Origin: Ferruginibacter sp. | GTDB taxonomy: Bacteria > Bacteroidota > Bacteroidia > Chitinophagales > Chitinophagaceae | Reading direction: 5' to 3' | Length of the DNA stretch: 37,960 bases | NCBI GenBank assembly: GCA_025362235.1 | Contig: JANYGZ010000012.1 | Coordinates: 1-37,960 of the forward strand | In this document: in pieces, positions 25,073 to 33,352 of the stretch | Layout: the number at the start of each line of letters is the position of its first letter | How positions within the stretch are numbered: the first letter of the stretch is position 1 | Notes under the pieces: model-generated | Databases searched by the model: none | Seen by the model: only the letters and a program-made list of their open reading frames with translations | What the model was told of the DNA's origin: nothing | Position numbers and translations under genes: made by a program

Positions 25073-26260
25073 ATGATATCGGTTGAAGAAGCACTTGAAA
25101 TAATTTTATTGAAACCCGGCAGTTACGGTGTAGAGAAAGTTTCTTTAAAAGATGCAGGTAACCGTTTTTTAGCAAATGATATTTTTTCTGACAGGGATTC
25201 GCCTCCTTTTGACAGGGTGATGATGGATGGTATTGCTATTGACAGCAACCTGATCAATTTCAAAGAACCTGATAGCTTTTTAATCGAGTCAATACAGGCA
25301 GCAGGAGACCCTCAAAAAAAAATAGCCGATAAAAATAATTGTATTGAAGTAATGACAGGCGCTATATTGCCTGCAAATACTGATACGGTAATTCCTTATG
25401 AAGATATTGATATTGTTAATGGAAGGGCTTTTATAAAACAAGCTATCACGCCAAAAAAATATATTCACAGGCAAGGCAGCGACCATAAAAAAGACCAATT
25501 GGCATTGGGTAAAAGCAAAAGATTAAATGCTGCCGATATTGGATTACTGGCTTCTGTTGGGATTGATAAAGTACCTGTTTTTAAATTGCCGATGGTAGCT
25601 ATTGTTTCAACCGGTAATGAGCTGGTTGATGTAAAGGAAATACCTCAGCAACACCAGGTACGTATGTCAAATGTATATTCTTTGCAGACTGCATTACTGG
25701 GCGATATGGTTGTTGCAGATATCTTTCATATAAATGATGACGAAGCAATATTACTTACCGAATTTTCCAAAATAATAAATGGGTATGATGTGGTGCTGAT
25801 CAGCGGCGGTGTATCAAAAGGCAAATACGATTACGTGCCCCTTGTATTAGAAAAACTGGGTGTACAAAAATTGTTTCACCAGGTAGCCCAACGGCCGGGT
25901 AAACCTTTTTGGTTTGGCATTCAGGAGCAATTAAAAACACATGTATTTGCTTTTCCGGGTAACCCGGTTTCTGCTTTTGTATGTTACCAGTTTTATTTCA
26001 GGCAATGGCTATTTTCTATTTTTGGTAACCAGCTAAAACTTCCGTTAATGAATTTGTCCGACGATATAATTGCCAGCAATAACTTATCTCAATTTATACC
26101 GGTAATATTAAATACTGAGGGTAATGAAGTCAGCATAGTTACCAATAACGGTTCGGGCGATCTGTTTAGTTTATCTGCAATTGACGGTTTTATATATTTA
26201 CCAAAAGGAGATAAGGCTTATCCAAAAAAGTCTTCTTTTCCTTTTGTTAAAATAACCTAA
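25073..26260 (+). CDS. moeA: molybdopterin molybdenumtransferase
   Basis: Inserts molybdenum from molybdate into adenylylated molybdopterin to make Moco. The 395-residue protein shows the N-terminal SVEEALEIIL helix, the PPFDRVMMDGIAI motif, the MTGAILPANTDTVIPYE block, the MPT-binding domain with VSTGNEL and ISGGVSKGKYDYV, and the FPGNPVSAF motif. The C-terminal domain IV is complete. It is separated from the rest of the Moco cluster by the receptor/regulator pair. The adenylating partner MogA/MoaB is not in the window. Confidence 0.97.
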   Translation: MISVEEALEIILLKPGSYGVEKVSLKDAGNRFLANDIFSDRDSPPFDRVMMDGIAIDSNLINFKEPDSFLIESIQAAGDPQKKIADKNNCIEVMTGAILPANTDTVIPYEDIDIVNGRAFIKQAITPKKYIHRQGSDHKKDQLALGKSKRLNAADIGLLASVGIDKVPVFKLPMVAIVSTGNELVDVKEIPQQHQVRMSNVYSLQTALLGDMVVADIFHINDDEAILLTEFSKIINGYDVVLISGGVSKGKYDYVPLVLEKLGVQKLFHQVAQRPGKPFWFGIQEQLKTHVFAFPGNPVSAFVCYQFYFRQWLFSIFGNQLKLPLMNLSDDIIASNNLSQFIPVILNTEGNEVSIVTNNGSGDLFSLSAIDGFIYLPKGDKAYPKKSSFPFVKIT

Positions 26261-26349
26261 ACTGTAATTTATTTATAGCCCATTGTATAGTACATTCATA
26301 TAAAAATTGCTATCTATTTTATTTTGGAATTATTATTAAACTTAGGTTT

Positions 26350-27345
26350 ATGAAAAAAATTATTTTTTTATTGATTATTTCTTTTGCCATGCAAAAAATT
26401 GTTGCCCAGGATAAAACCTATGCTGAAAAACTTGGATTTCCCAAAGGTGCAAAAGTGCTGATATTACACGTGGATGATGTGGGGATGAGTTATGATTCTA
26501 ATCTTGGTGCCATAAAAGCAATGAATGAAGGTGTTGCTACTTCCCTGAGTATGATGATGCCCTGTAGCTGGATACCGGGCTTTTTTCATTACCTGAAAGA
26601 TCACCCCGATACTGATGCCGGGCTTCACTTGACCCTCACTTCAGAATGGGATGACTATCGCTGGGGGCCATTGACCGGGAAAGATGTAACACCAGGCCTT
26701 GTAGATAAAGAAGGAGCCATGTGGCATTCGGTAGAAGAAACAGTAAAGCATGCAACCGCAGATGAAGTAGAAAAGGAAATGAAAGCACAGTTGAATAGAG
26801 CCACTATTATGGGCTGGAAACCCACTCATCTTGACACACATATGGGTACAGTTTTTGGCTCTCAGCGATTTTTAGAGAAGTATTTACAATTAGGAATAGA
26901 TAATAATATCCCTGTAATGTTTCCGGGAGGGCATAATACAATGATATTAAGAACAACTGCCTCCGCAGGTCTTACCATTGAAATGACAACAGCAATAGGC
27001 AACAAGCTTTGGGCAGCAGGCTTGCCCGTGCTGGACGACCTTCATAATATTTCATACGGCTGGGATCCTCCGGCAAACGAAAAATTATCCGATAAAGAAT
27101 TACAGGCCTATAAAACAAAAAGATATATTGAAACAATTGACCAGTTGAAACCAGGAATAACCATGGTGATCATGCATTGCACCTGGCCTTCTGAAATATT
27201 TTCGCAAATATCCGCATCGGGTAATACTCGTAAAGGCGATTTGTTGGCTATGATGGATCCCGAATTTAAAAAATATTTAAAAACTAATAATATTATCCTC
27301 ACTACCTGGCGTGAATTAAAAAAGCGTAGGGATACAATAAAATAG
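26350..27345 (+). CDS. secreted ChbG/HpnK (YdjC-like) carbohydrate deacetylase
   Basis: A 331-residue exported protein with a signal peptide (MKKIIFLLIISFAMQKIVAQ). The TIM-barrel-like YdjC fold is shown by HVDDVGMS (Asp42/Asp43), GLHLTLTSEW (His93) and THLDTHMG (His160, His164), which form the divalent-metal site. ChbG removes an acetyl group from chitooligosaccharides and HpnK acts on a hopanoid sugar. An exported version suggests action on an external glycan or glycolipid; the substrate is unknown. The flanking gaps are 89 and 100 bases, so co-transcription with its neighbours is uncertain. Confidence 0.9.
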   Translation: MKKIIFLLIISFAMQKIVAQDKTYAEKLGFPKGAKVLILHVDDVGMSYDSNLGAIKAMNEGVATSLSMMMPCSWIPGFFHYLKDHPDTDAGLHLTLTSEWDDYRWGPLTGKDVTPGLVDKEGAMWHSVEETVKHATADEVEKEMKAQLNRATIMGWKPTHLDTHMGTVFGSQRFLEKYLQLGIDNNIPVMFPGGHNTMILRTTASAGLTIEMTTAIGNKLWAAGLPVLDDLHNISYGWDPPANEKLSDKELQAYKTKRYIETIDQLKPGITMVIMHCTWPSEIFSQISASGNTRKGDLLAMMDPEFKKYLKTNNIILTTWRELKKRRDTIK

Positions 27346-27445
27346 GACTGCCGCTGCCACTGCTTTTAATCAATGTACAGATAGATTAACAATTTAGGTA
27401 GTTACTTGTTGTAGCTTTATAAATCAAACAAAAATTATTTTTATT

Positions 27446-28210
27446 ATGTCTGCACAAACAAAAATAGCGCTGGTAACAGGCGGAAGCCGTGGGCTTGGAA
27501 AAGATATGGCCATCAGCATTGCTAAAAAAGAAATAGATGTTATCCTCACCTATCGCTCCAATGAAAAGGAAGCAAAGGAAACAGTAAATGCAATCGAAGC
27601 TTTAGGCAGAAAAGCAGCAGCGCTCAAACTTGATATGAGCGATTTTCAATCGTTGGATAATTTTGTTGCTCAATTTAAGGATAGTTTACAATCAAACTTT
27701 AATACAGATAGTTTCGATTTTTTAGTAAACAATGCAGGAATGGGGGCAACAGTTCCTTTTGTACAGGTAACAGAAGAACTCTTTAACGATTTCCTGAATG
27801 TACACTTTAAGGGTATCTATTTTTTAACACAAAAACTAGTGCCTCATATCAATACAGGTGGACGTATCATCAATATATCTTCAGGCACTACAAGGTTTGC
27901 CAACCCGGGGTATTCTGTTTACGCTTCTATGAAAGGGGCTATTGAAATATTTACCAAATACCTTGCAAAGGAATTAGGGGCCAAAGGTATTGGTGCTAAT
28001 GTTGTGGCACCGGGCCCTATAGAAACAGACTTTAATAATGCCGCCATTCGTAACAATCCACAAATGAAAGGCATACTCAGTTCATTAAGTCCCTTGGGCC
28101 GTGTAGGCGCGGCCGATGATATTGGCAGCGTAGTGGCTTTTTTGTGTACACAGGATGCCAGTTGGATCAATGGCCAGCGTATTGAAGTTAGTGGCGGAAT
28201 AAATGTTTAG
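27446..28210 (+). CDS. short-chain dehydrogenase/reductase (SDR)
   Basis: A 254-residue classical SDR with a Rossmann nucleotide site VTGGSRGLG, the NNAG motif (LVNNAGMG), the catalytic Ser in INISSGTT and the YASMK catalytic Tyr/Lys pair, ending with the SGGINV strand typical of FabG-like enzymes. Arg in ILTYRSNEKE after beta-2 favours NADP(H). The reaction is a carbonyl/alcohol interconversion; the substrate is unknown. It is longer than FabG by only a few residues, and a stand-alone location away from fatty-acid genes argues against FabG itself. Confidence 0.92.
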   Translation: MSAQTKIALVTGGSRGLGKDMAISIAKKEIDVILTYRSNEKEAKETVNAIEALGRKAAALKLDMSDFQSLDNFVAQFKDSLQSNFNTDSFDFLVNNAGMGATVPFVQVTEELFNDFLNVHFKGIYFLTQKLVPHINTGGRIINISSGTTRFANPGYSVYASMKGAIEIFTKYLAKELGAKGIGANVVAPGPIETDFNNAAIRNNPQMKGILSSLSPLGRVGAADDIGSVVAFLCTQDASWINGQRIEVSGGINV

Positions 28211-28295
28211 TGCGGTTACATATTACCGTTAGTTAAAAATAAATGTAGATTTATTAACTTGCAAAAAAGCAATAAGAAACAGCTTTATAAGAAAA

Positions 28296-28814
28296 ATGAA
28301 GAGGATATCAATAGACATGGATGGAGTATTAGCCAATGTATACAGCCAGTTTATAACAATGCATGCTGCTGAATTTGGAAAAATTTTAACTGCAGAAGAA
28401 ATAACGGGAAAGTCTGAACAGCAGGCATTTCCGAATGCTTTAAAATATGTTAAAAGCAACGGTTTTTTTCGCACCGCACCAGTTATGGAGGGTAGCCAGG
28501 AAGTGGTGCGTAAACTAAATGAGTACTACAAAATATTCATAGTCTCAGCAGCAATGGAATTTCCCAATAGTTTAGTGGAAAAACAATTATGGCTAAATGA
28601 ACATTTCCCATTTATAAACTGGCAGCAGATGGTATTTTGTGGTTCTAAGGAAATTATAAAGGCAGATATAATGATTGATGATCATTTTAAAAACCTTAAC
28701 TTTTTTAGTGGCGAAACAATTTTATATACTCAGCCTCATAATGAACTGGCAGACACACTTCATCATAAAAGGGTAGAAACATGGCGGCAAATCGAACAAA
28801 TGCTTCTTTCATAA
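28296..28814 (+). CDS. 5'(3')-deoxyribonucleotidase (HAD superfamily)
   Basis: A 172-residue cytoplasmic phosphatase of the NT5C type that dephosphorylates deoxyribonucleoside monophosphates and helps balance dNTP pools. The HAD motif I DMDGVLA gives the nucleophile Asp7 and acid Asp9. Motif II is in FIVSAAMEFP, and motif III/IV is the DIMIDDH segment. Length is typical. It lies 28 bases upstream of the P1 peptidase gene and is probably co-transcribed with it. Confidence 0.9.
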   Translation: MKRISIDMDGVLANVYSQFITMHAAEFGKILTAEEITGKSEQQAFPNALKYVKSNGFFRTAPVMEGSQEVVRKLNEYYKIFIVSAAMEFPNSLVEKQLWLNEHFPFINWQQMVFCGSKEIIKADIMIDDHFKNLNFFSGETILYTQPHNELADTLHHKRVETWRQIEQMLLS

Positions 28815-28842
28815 AACCTCTGTATAACTATAACAATAAACC

Positions 28843-30006
28843 ATGTGTAAACTAAAATATTTCTTCCTTATTGCTTTTACAATTTGTTTTATAGGTAATA
28901 CAATTCATGCTCAAAATAAAAGAGCGAGGGATTTGGGTATTCAATTTGATGGCAAGCCCGGTAAATACAATGCCATAACAGATGTGCCCGATGTTGAAGT
29001 GGGCTATAAAACATTGATCAGCGGACAGGGGAAATTGATATACGGCAAAGGTCCGGTAAGAACCGGTGTTACCGTAATATTGCCAAAAGGAAAAACTGAT
29101 AAAGTGTATCCTGCTGCATGGTTTTCTTTAAATGGCGATGGCGAAATGACGGGCATTCCGTCAATAGAAGATTATGGAACCGGATACGGTCCAATCGGCA
29201 TAACAAACACTAATAGTGTAGGCGTTGTGAGAGATGCCATTGGCGAGTGGAGTGTTAATAAATTTTCAAAAGGCAAATTGGTTGATTTTTCATTTGGTTT
29301 ACCTGTTGCGGCGGAAACATGGGATGGGGTGTTGAATGATATCAATGGCTTTCATGTAAAAAAGGAAGATGTGTGGCAGGCATTGGATAGTGCTCATGGC
29401 GGTAAAATTTCCGAAGGAAATGTAGGTGGTGGCACAGGTATGGTTTTGTATAGTTTTAAAGGAGGAAGCGGTACAGCTTCAAGGATATTTACTATTGATT
29501 CTGTTCAGTATACTTTAGGCGTTTTTGTACAGGTTAATTTTGGCAGAAGAAATGAATTAATTATTACGGGTGTTCCGGTTGGTAAAGAAATAAGCGATCT
29601 GAAACCAATTGTCAATGAGCCTGCAAAAAAAGATGGTTCTATTATTGTGATAGTAGCCACTGATGCTCCGCTATTACCGGGGCAATTGAAATTAGTAGCC
29701 AAGAGGATATCACTTGGTATTGCAAGAACAGGAACTTTTTCGCATGATGGTTCGGGCGATATTTTTTTAACGGTAAGTACAGCAGCACCTCAATACAATA
29801 ATAAAAACACCAAAGAAATATGGCAGGTAATTCCAAAATGGGAACTCGATGCCGTTTTTAAAGCTACTGTTGAAGCCACAGAAGAGGCAATTGTAAATGT
29901 ATTGGTTGCTGCTGAAGATATGGAAGGCATTAACGGCAATACAATTTTTGCTATTCCAAAAGAACGTTTAAAAGAAGTGATGAAAAAATACAACCGGTTA
30001 AATTAA
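28843..30006 (+). CDS. P1 family peptidase (DmpA/BapA-type, autoproteolytic), secreted
   Basis: A 387-residue aminopeptidase of the DmpA family, which cleaves N-terminal D-, L- or beta-amino acids. A signal peptide (to about residue 24, HAQ) is followed by the family start ITDVPDVEVGY, then TNTNSVGVVRDA, GNVGGGTGM and GTASR. The activation site is the Gly265-Ser266 bond in KKDG-SIIVIVATDAPL; self-cleavage there should free Ser266 as the N-terminal nucleophile of the small subunit. All key elements are intact. A long hairpin follows the stop within 13 bases. Confidence 0.94.
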   Translation: MCKLKYFFLIAFTICFIGNTIHAQNKRARDLGIQFDGKPGKYNAITDVPDVEVGYKTLISGQGKLIYGKGPVRTGVTVILPKGKTDKVYPAAWFSLNGDGEMTGIPSIEDYGTGYGPIGITNTNSVGVVRDAIGEWSVNKFSKGKLVDFSFGLPVAAETWDGVLNDINGFHVKKEDVWQALDSAHGGKISEGNVGGGTGMVLYSFKGGSGTASRIFTIDSVQYTLGVFVQVNFGRRNELIITGVPVGKEISDLKPIVNEPAKKDGSIIVIVATDAPLLPGQLKLVAKRISLGIARTGTFSHDGSGDIFLTVSTAAPQYNNKNTKEIWQVIPKWELDAVFKATVEATEEAIVNVLVAAEDMEGINGNTIFAIPKERLKEVMKKYNRLN

Positions 30007-30018
30007 TATAGCCCCACA

Positions 30019-30053
30019 AATACATCAGAAGTTTTTAAAACTTCTGATGTATT
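30019..30053. terminator. long perfect hairpin after the P1 peptidase gene
   Basis: AATACATCAGAAGTTTT (30019-30035) is the exact inverse of 30037-30053, so a 13-bp or longer stem can form around an A/T loop. No T-run follows, so it is either a weak terminator, a transcript stabiliser or a dispersed palindromic element. It overlaps the longest version of the next reading frame, which supports the later start at 30083. Confidence 0.55.
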
Positions 30054-30082
30054 GTTCAAAACAATTGCTAAAATATGTTTGT

Positions 30083-31393
30083 ATGAAAATAGTAAAATGC
30101 ATAAATATTGCAAGTATCGCTTTACTGACATTTGCTATTACCTCTTTCAAAAAGACAACAGGTTTTCATTTTATCGACCCTAAAGCCATATTGATTGCTA
30201 CCCAAAAAATTTACTTTAATTCTTTTGTAGATTGTAATATGGCTGAAGCCTGGATTGGTGATACCTTTCGCATTTTTCCCGGTAAATATGGCGAAGATCC
30301 ATTGTGGGGCAATAGTAATGAATTAAAATTTGCAGATGGAAAAAATTCAACAGAAGCGTTTAATAGTAAGGCAGCTGATTTTATAGTACCTGTAATGCCT
30401 GCAAATGTATTGCCTTCAGAAATTGGTTTGCATGGCGCTGTTTGGTTTGAAACTGTTTATCAAAGCAAAAAAGATGCAAGTGGTAAAACATTATTTGCTG
30501 TTTATCACAATGAAAATTACCCTTCCACCAATCCTTACAATGCGTCTACTGGGGAAGGTTATAAAGTTTTAGACTGGCCCGAAGGTATTAAGGAACCTGG
30601 TTCTGCAGCAGCTGTTTGCAGAATTGGTATTATGAAATCTGTAGATGGTGGCAGAAACTGGATTAATAAAGGGATTTTTATAGAAGATCTTCAGCCAAGG
30701 ATGATTTTAAAAACACATAATACCTCCAAAACTTTTGCCGGTGGCACCGGCGATCCATCTGCCGTAGTAAGCGGTAATTTCCTGTATCTTTTTTATGGAG
30801 AATATGGTTACCCGGGTACTTATACAAAGGCAAGCTATGATCCTGAAAAGGAAAGAAGCGGGCAATGTATCAGTATAGCAAGAATTGCTTTAACTGATCT
30901 TGATAATCCTGTTGGTAAGGCAAAAAGGTGGGATGGTACTGGTTTTAATGCACTTGCTGATGGCATCGGCAAACCTGTTGCAGCATTACAAATTCCTGTT
31001 TCAGAAGGTGGTGGCCCTGCATCTTCCCCGAGTGCAAAATTTTATTGGGGGCCTTCTGTAAGCTGGAACAGTTTTTTAAAAACATGGGTAATGCTGATGG
31101 CAAAATCTGAAGGGCCTTCCTGGCAGGGTAGTGGGTTATATATTTCCTATAATAAAAATGCTGATTTAGGCAGCGGAAAAAATGCACAGCAATGGTCGAC
31201 ACCAGTTTTACTGGTTGACCGTCCCGGGCATATCCTGTGGTACCCTTCATTGCAGCCAACTGATTCGCCGGAAGATATTGCCAATAAAAATACCTGTTTA
31301 CAATTAGGTAAAAGGGCAAGGTTATTTTTTAAAGATATGTACAAGGATAAAAGCGAATATGCATCCGAATTTATTATTGAGTTTCAAAAATAA
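30083..31393 (+). CDS. secreted beta-propeller-like protein, possible glycoside hydrolase
   Basis: A 436-residue protein with an N-terminal hydrophobic segment (MKIVKCINIASIALLTFAI) consistent with export. Strands and motifs suggest a five- or six-bladed propeller as in GH43, GH33 or related families: KSVDGGRNWINKG resembles an Asp-box, GGTGDPSAVVSGNFLYLFYGEYG resembles a propeller blade with a DPS motif, and FYWGPSVSWNSFLKTWVML is another blade. I cannot identify a full catalytic set, so enzymatic activity is unproven. The frame opens 36 bases earlier, but the ATG at 30083 begins the signal segment. It is convergent with the SMUG2 gene. Confidence 0.75.
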   Translation: MKIVKCINIASIALLTFAITSFKKTTGFHFIDPKAILIATQKIYFNSFVDCNMAEAWIGDTFRIFPGKYGEDPLWGNSNELKFADGKNSTEAFNSKAADFIVPVMPANVLPSEIGLHGAVWFETVYQSKKDASGKTLFAVYHNENYPSTNPYNASTGEGYKVLDWPEGIKEPGSAAAVCRIGIMKSVDGGRNWINKGIFIEDLQPRMILKTHNTSKTFAGGTGDPSAVVSGNFLYLFYGEYGYPGTYTKASYDPEKERSGQCISIARIALTDLDNPVGKAKRWDGTGFNALADGIGKPVAALQIPVSEGGGPASSPSAKFYWGPSVSWNSFLKTWVMLMAKSEGPSWQGSGLYISYNKNADLGSGKNAQQWSTPVLLVDRPGHILWYPSLQPTDSPEDIANKNTCLQLGKRARLFFKDMYKDKSEYASEFIIEFQK

Positions 31394-31439
31394 AGCTACA
31401 AATACCCTGTGAATTTTTTTGATACATAAAACAAATGGA

Positions 31440-32144
31440 TTAAGCCTGCAAGGCAATTGATTTAAATGCAGCAATATATTTATCAATGTACAATTGTTTT
31501 GTTTTTGATTTGTATTGCATCACAAACCTGGGATGCTCAAGCGCTATTATTTTTTTAAAGAACCGATGGTCTTCATTTAGTTGGCGAAGGAATTTTTCAT
31601 TCTTGCCATTGCCAAAACAAAAACAGGTATCGGTATAAATGCCGAGCCCAATTTGTTGTTGAATGTTTTTGACAATAAAATTGTATACGGCCTCCATCAA
31701 TTCTTTGCTGTCGTAGTAATTATAATTTATTTCTTTTCCATTATCAGCTGTAGAAGTAAATCCAAGGGGGCAAATGGAATTGATATAAAACTTACTGTAA
31801 AATTTTTCTGCACCACCATAGGTATCTATCACTTCGTATACAAAAACTGAAGAAGGTTCATGTGTTTGTTTTCCATCATAATTTATATGGCATTTTTCAA
31901 CCAGCCTTTTTGTGTCGGTGAATGGAATTCCAGTTACGCCGCCACCAAACCTGCCCGGGTTGATGCCCAATATTAAATGACGTTTGCGGGTATCATTGTA
32001 ATATTTTTTATAAAATAAAGAAGACAGTGGAAGGATATTTTCATTTTCTTTAAATGGGTTCATCATACTGATGCCTGCAGGTAAATTTCCTGTAAACTCC
32101 ACTGCATTATTAAATGCAATTACTTTATCTGCAAATGTTACCAT
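31440..32144 (-). CDS. SMUG2-type uracil-DNA glycosylase family protein
   Basis: A 234-residue protein with the UDG-superfamily active-site motif GINPGRFGGGVTGIPF (residues ~60-75), which replaces GQDPYH in SMUG-type enzymes, and the second motif EHPRFVMQY in place of HPSP. The layout matches the SMUG2 group (DUF4918) described from Pedobacter. These enzymes remove uracil and some oxidised pyrimidines. The CFCFGNGKN segment follows the core strand. It is a second uracil-removing enzyme besides ung in this window and shares no gene context with it. Confidence 0.88.
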   Translation of the reverse strand: MVTFADKVIAFNNAVEFTGNLPAGISMMNPFKENENILPLSSLFYKKYYNDTRKRHLILGINPGRFGGGVTGIPFTDTKRLVEKCHINYDGKQTHEPSSVFVYEVIDTYGGAEKFYSKFYINSICPLGFTSTADNGKEINYNYYDSKELMEAVYNFIVKNIQQQIGLGIYTDTCFCFGNGKNEKFLRQLNEDHRFFKKIIALEHPRFVMQYKSKTKQLYIDKYIAAFKSIALQA

Positions 32145-32237
32145 GCTAATTTATTTTGGCTGCGGATGTAGAAATAATTCTGATACAAAAAAAGCCTGTA
32201 GTGGTTTATAATTGACCTATTAGTTTACGCAGTTTTA

Positions 32238-33005
32238 TTAAACTGATGTGTTATTTTTAAATTGCAATGCCTGCATCTTTTTAGATACAGAGCCTATTTC
32301 ACCCATACGTATGAATATAAAAATTGAGCTGATAAAAAAACCCGGTTTACTTATCAGCAATGCTATTTCAGCAATTTTTTTATCACTGGCTACTATTGCT
32401 TCTTCCTGTTGAGCAGGATTTAAAACAGCCAGTTCTGTAGCAAATTTCCATGCGCCATTTCTTGCTTCTTCTAAACTAAAATTAATAAGGAAGGTATCGG
32501 TCTTTGCCAGTTTTTGCAATAAAAATTTAAAAGTTGGCCAAATTTTGATCATGCTTTTTTCAACATCTGCTACCAAACCTGCCAGCACGGTATTAATTTT
32601 ATCAAAATCATCTTTTAATCCATCAATGCCCTGACCGGGGCAGGCTTGTAAAGCAGCTATGCCAAGATCGAGATTGATGTGGGCATTAATACCCAGTAAA
32701 AGATTTTGCATTACAGTAGGCCAGAATTTTCTAGTTGTTTCAAAAGCATACTGCCAGCTTTGGGTACAGGGCATACTTTGCTGAAATTTTGCATAAGCAT
32801 CGAGATAGCGATTTGCAAATATCACATCCAGCATTTCCATTCTTTTGCCATCTCCATAATAGTTATTGGCAATACCTTCTTTTACATTTACAGTAACCTG
32901 GTAATATAGCACAGCAAAATAACCCATTGGGTTTTCATCTTTCAGCGTTTGTTGTATGATCGCTTCAAGCTGTTCGATTACCTCGTCGATAGTATTTGCC
33001 TGCAT
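32238..33005 (-). CDS. DUF5995 family protein
   Basis: A 255-residue, mostly helical soluble protein without a signal peptide. The family signature is visible: an N-terminal helix (IDEVIEQLEAIIQ), LYYQVTVNVKEGI, MLDVIFANRYLDA and the most conserved GINAHINLDLGIA segment, whose His and Asp look like a possible metal or catalytic site. The function of DUF5995 is unknown. It is divergent from the large repeat protein and lies 93 bases upstream of the SMUG2 gene on the same strand. Confidence 0.88.
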   Translation of the reverse strand: MQANTIDEVIEQLEAIIQQTLKDENPMGYFAVLYYQVTVNVKEGIANNYYGDGKRMEMLDVIFANRYLDAYAKFQQSMPCTQSWQYAFETTRKFWPTVMQNLLLGINAHINLDLGIAALQACPGQGIDGLKDDFDKINTVLAGLVADVEKSMIKIWPTFKFLLQKLAKTDTFLINFSLEEARNGAWKFATELAVLNPAQQEEAIVASDKKIAEIALLISKPGFFISSIFIFIRMGEIGSVSKKMQALQFKNNTSV

Positions 33006-33352
33006 CTAAAAAAGATTAATGTGAATATAATAAAAACAACTGTTTTTAAAGATGCTTATTTATTACTGTTTTTTATAAACTGTTATTTGGATTGAAAAAA
33101 CATCTAATACGATCCGGCAATATTTTATTGCTTACTATTTTGAAGTGCAATAACTGCACAGTTTCGAAAAAATAATTATCTGAGAGGCATCAAATCGTGT
33201 AGTTATTAGTGTAATTACAAAGATTTATTGTGCGTAGTTATACTATACAACAGATAAATAACGTTATGCTGATTAAATCTGTTAAGGGTTACCAATATAA
33301 TACTCCACAGATAAGGTTTCAGTTTCAATATTACCAAGATGAAAAACTTTTT
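33006..33352. other. 347-base divergent intergenic region upstream of the repeat protein
   Basis: A/T-rich region that must hold the promoters of the DUF5995 gene and of the large repeat protein. I found no full TTTG-N19-TAnnTTTG match and no strong terminator. The repeat-protein frame is open upstream to an ATG at 33266. A five-codon upstream frame (33339-33356, MKNFL then TGA) overlaps the preferred start at 33353 by three bases. Confidence 0.5.

Noticed and set aside
30052..30081. TTG-N19-TATGTTTG promoter match
   Set aside because: It would place the transcript start just past the ATG at 30083, with no further in-frame Met before the mature domain. Probably chance in A/T-rich DNA.
30047..30082. 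Longer start for the propeller-like protein
   Set aside because: The extra residues read through the hairpin at 30019-30053, and the signal peptide begins at the later ATG (30083).
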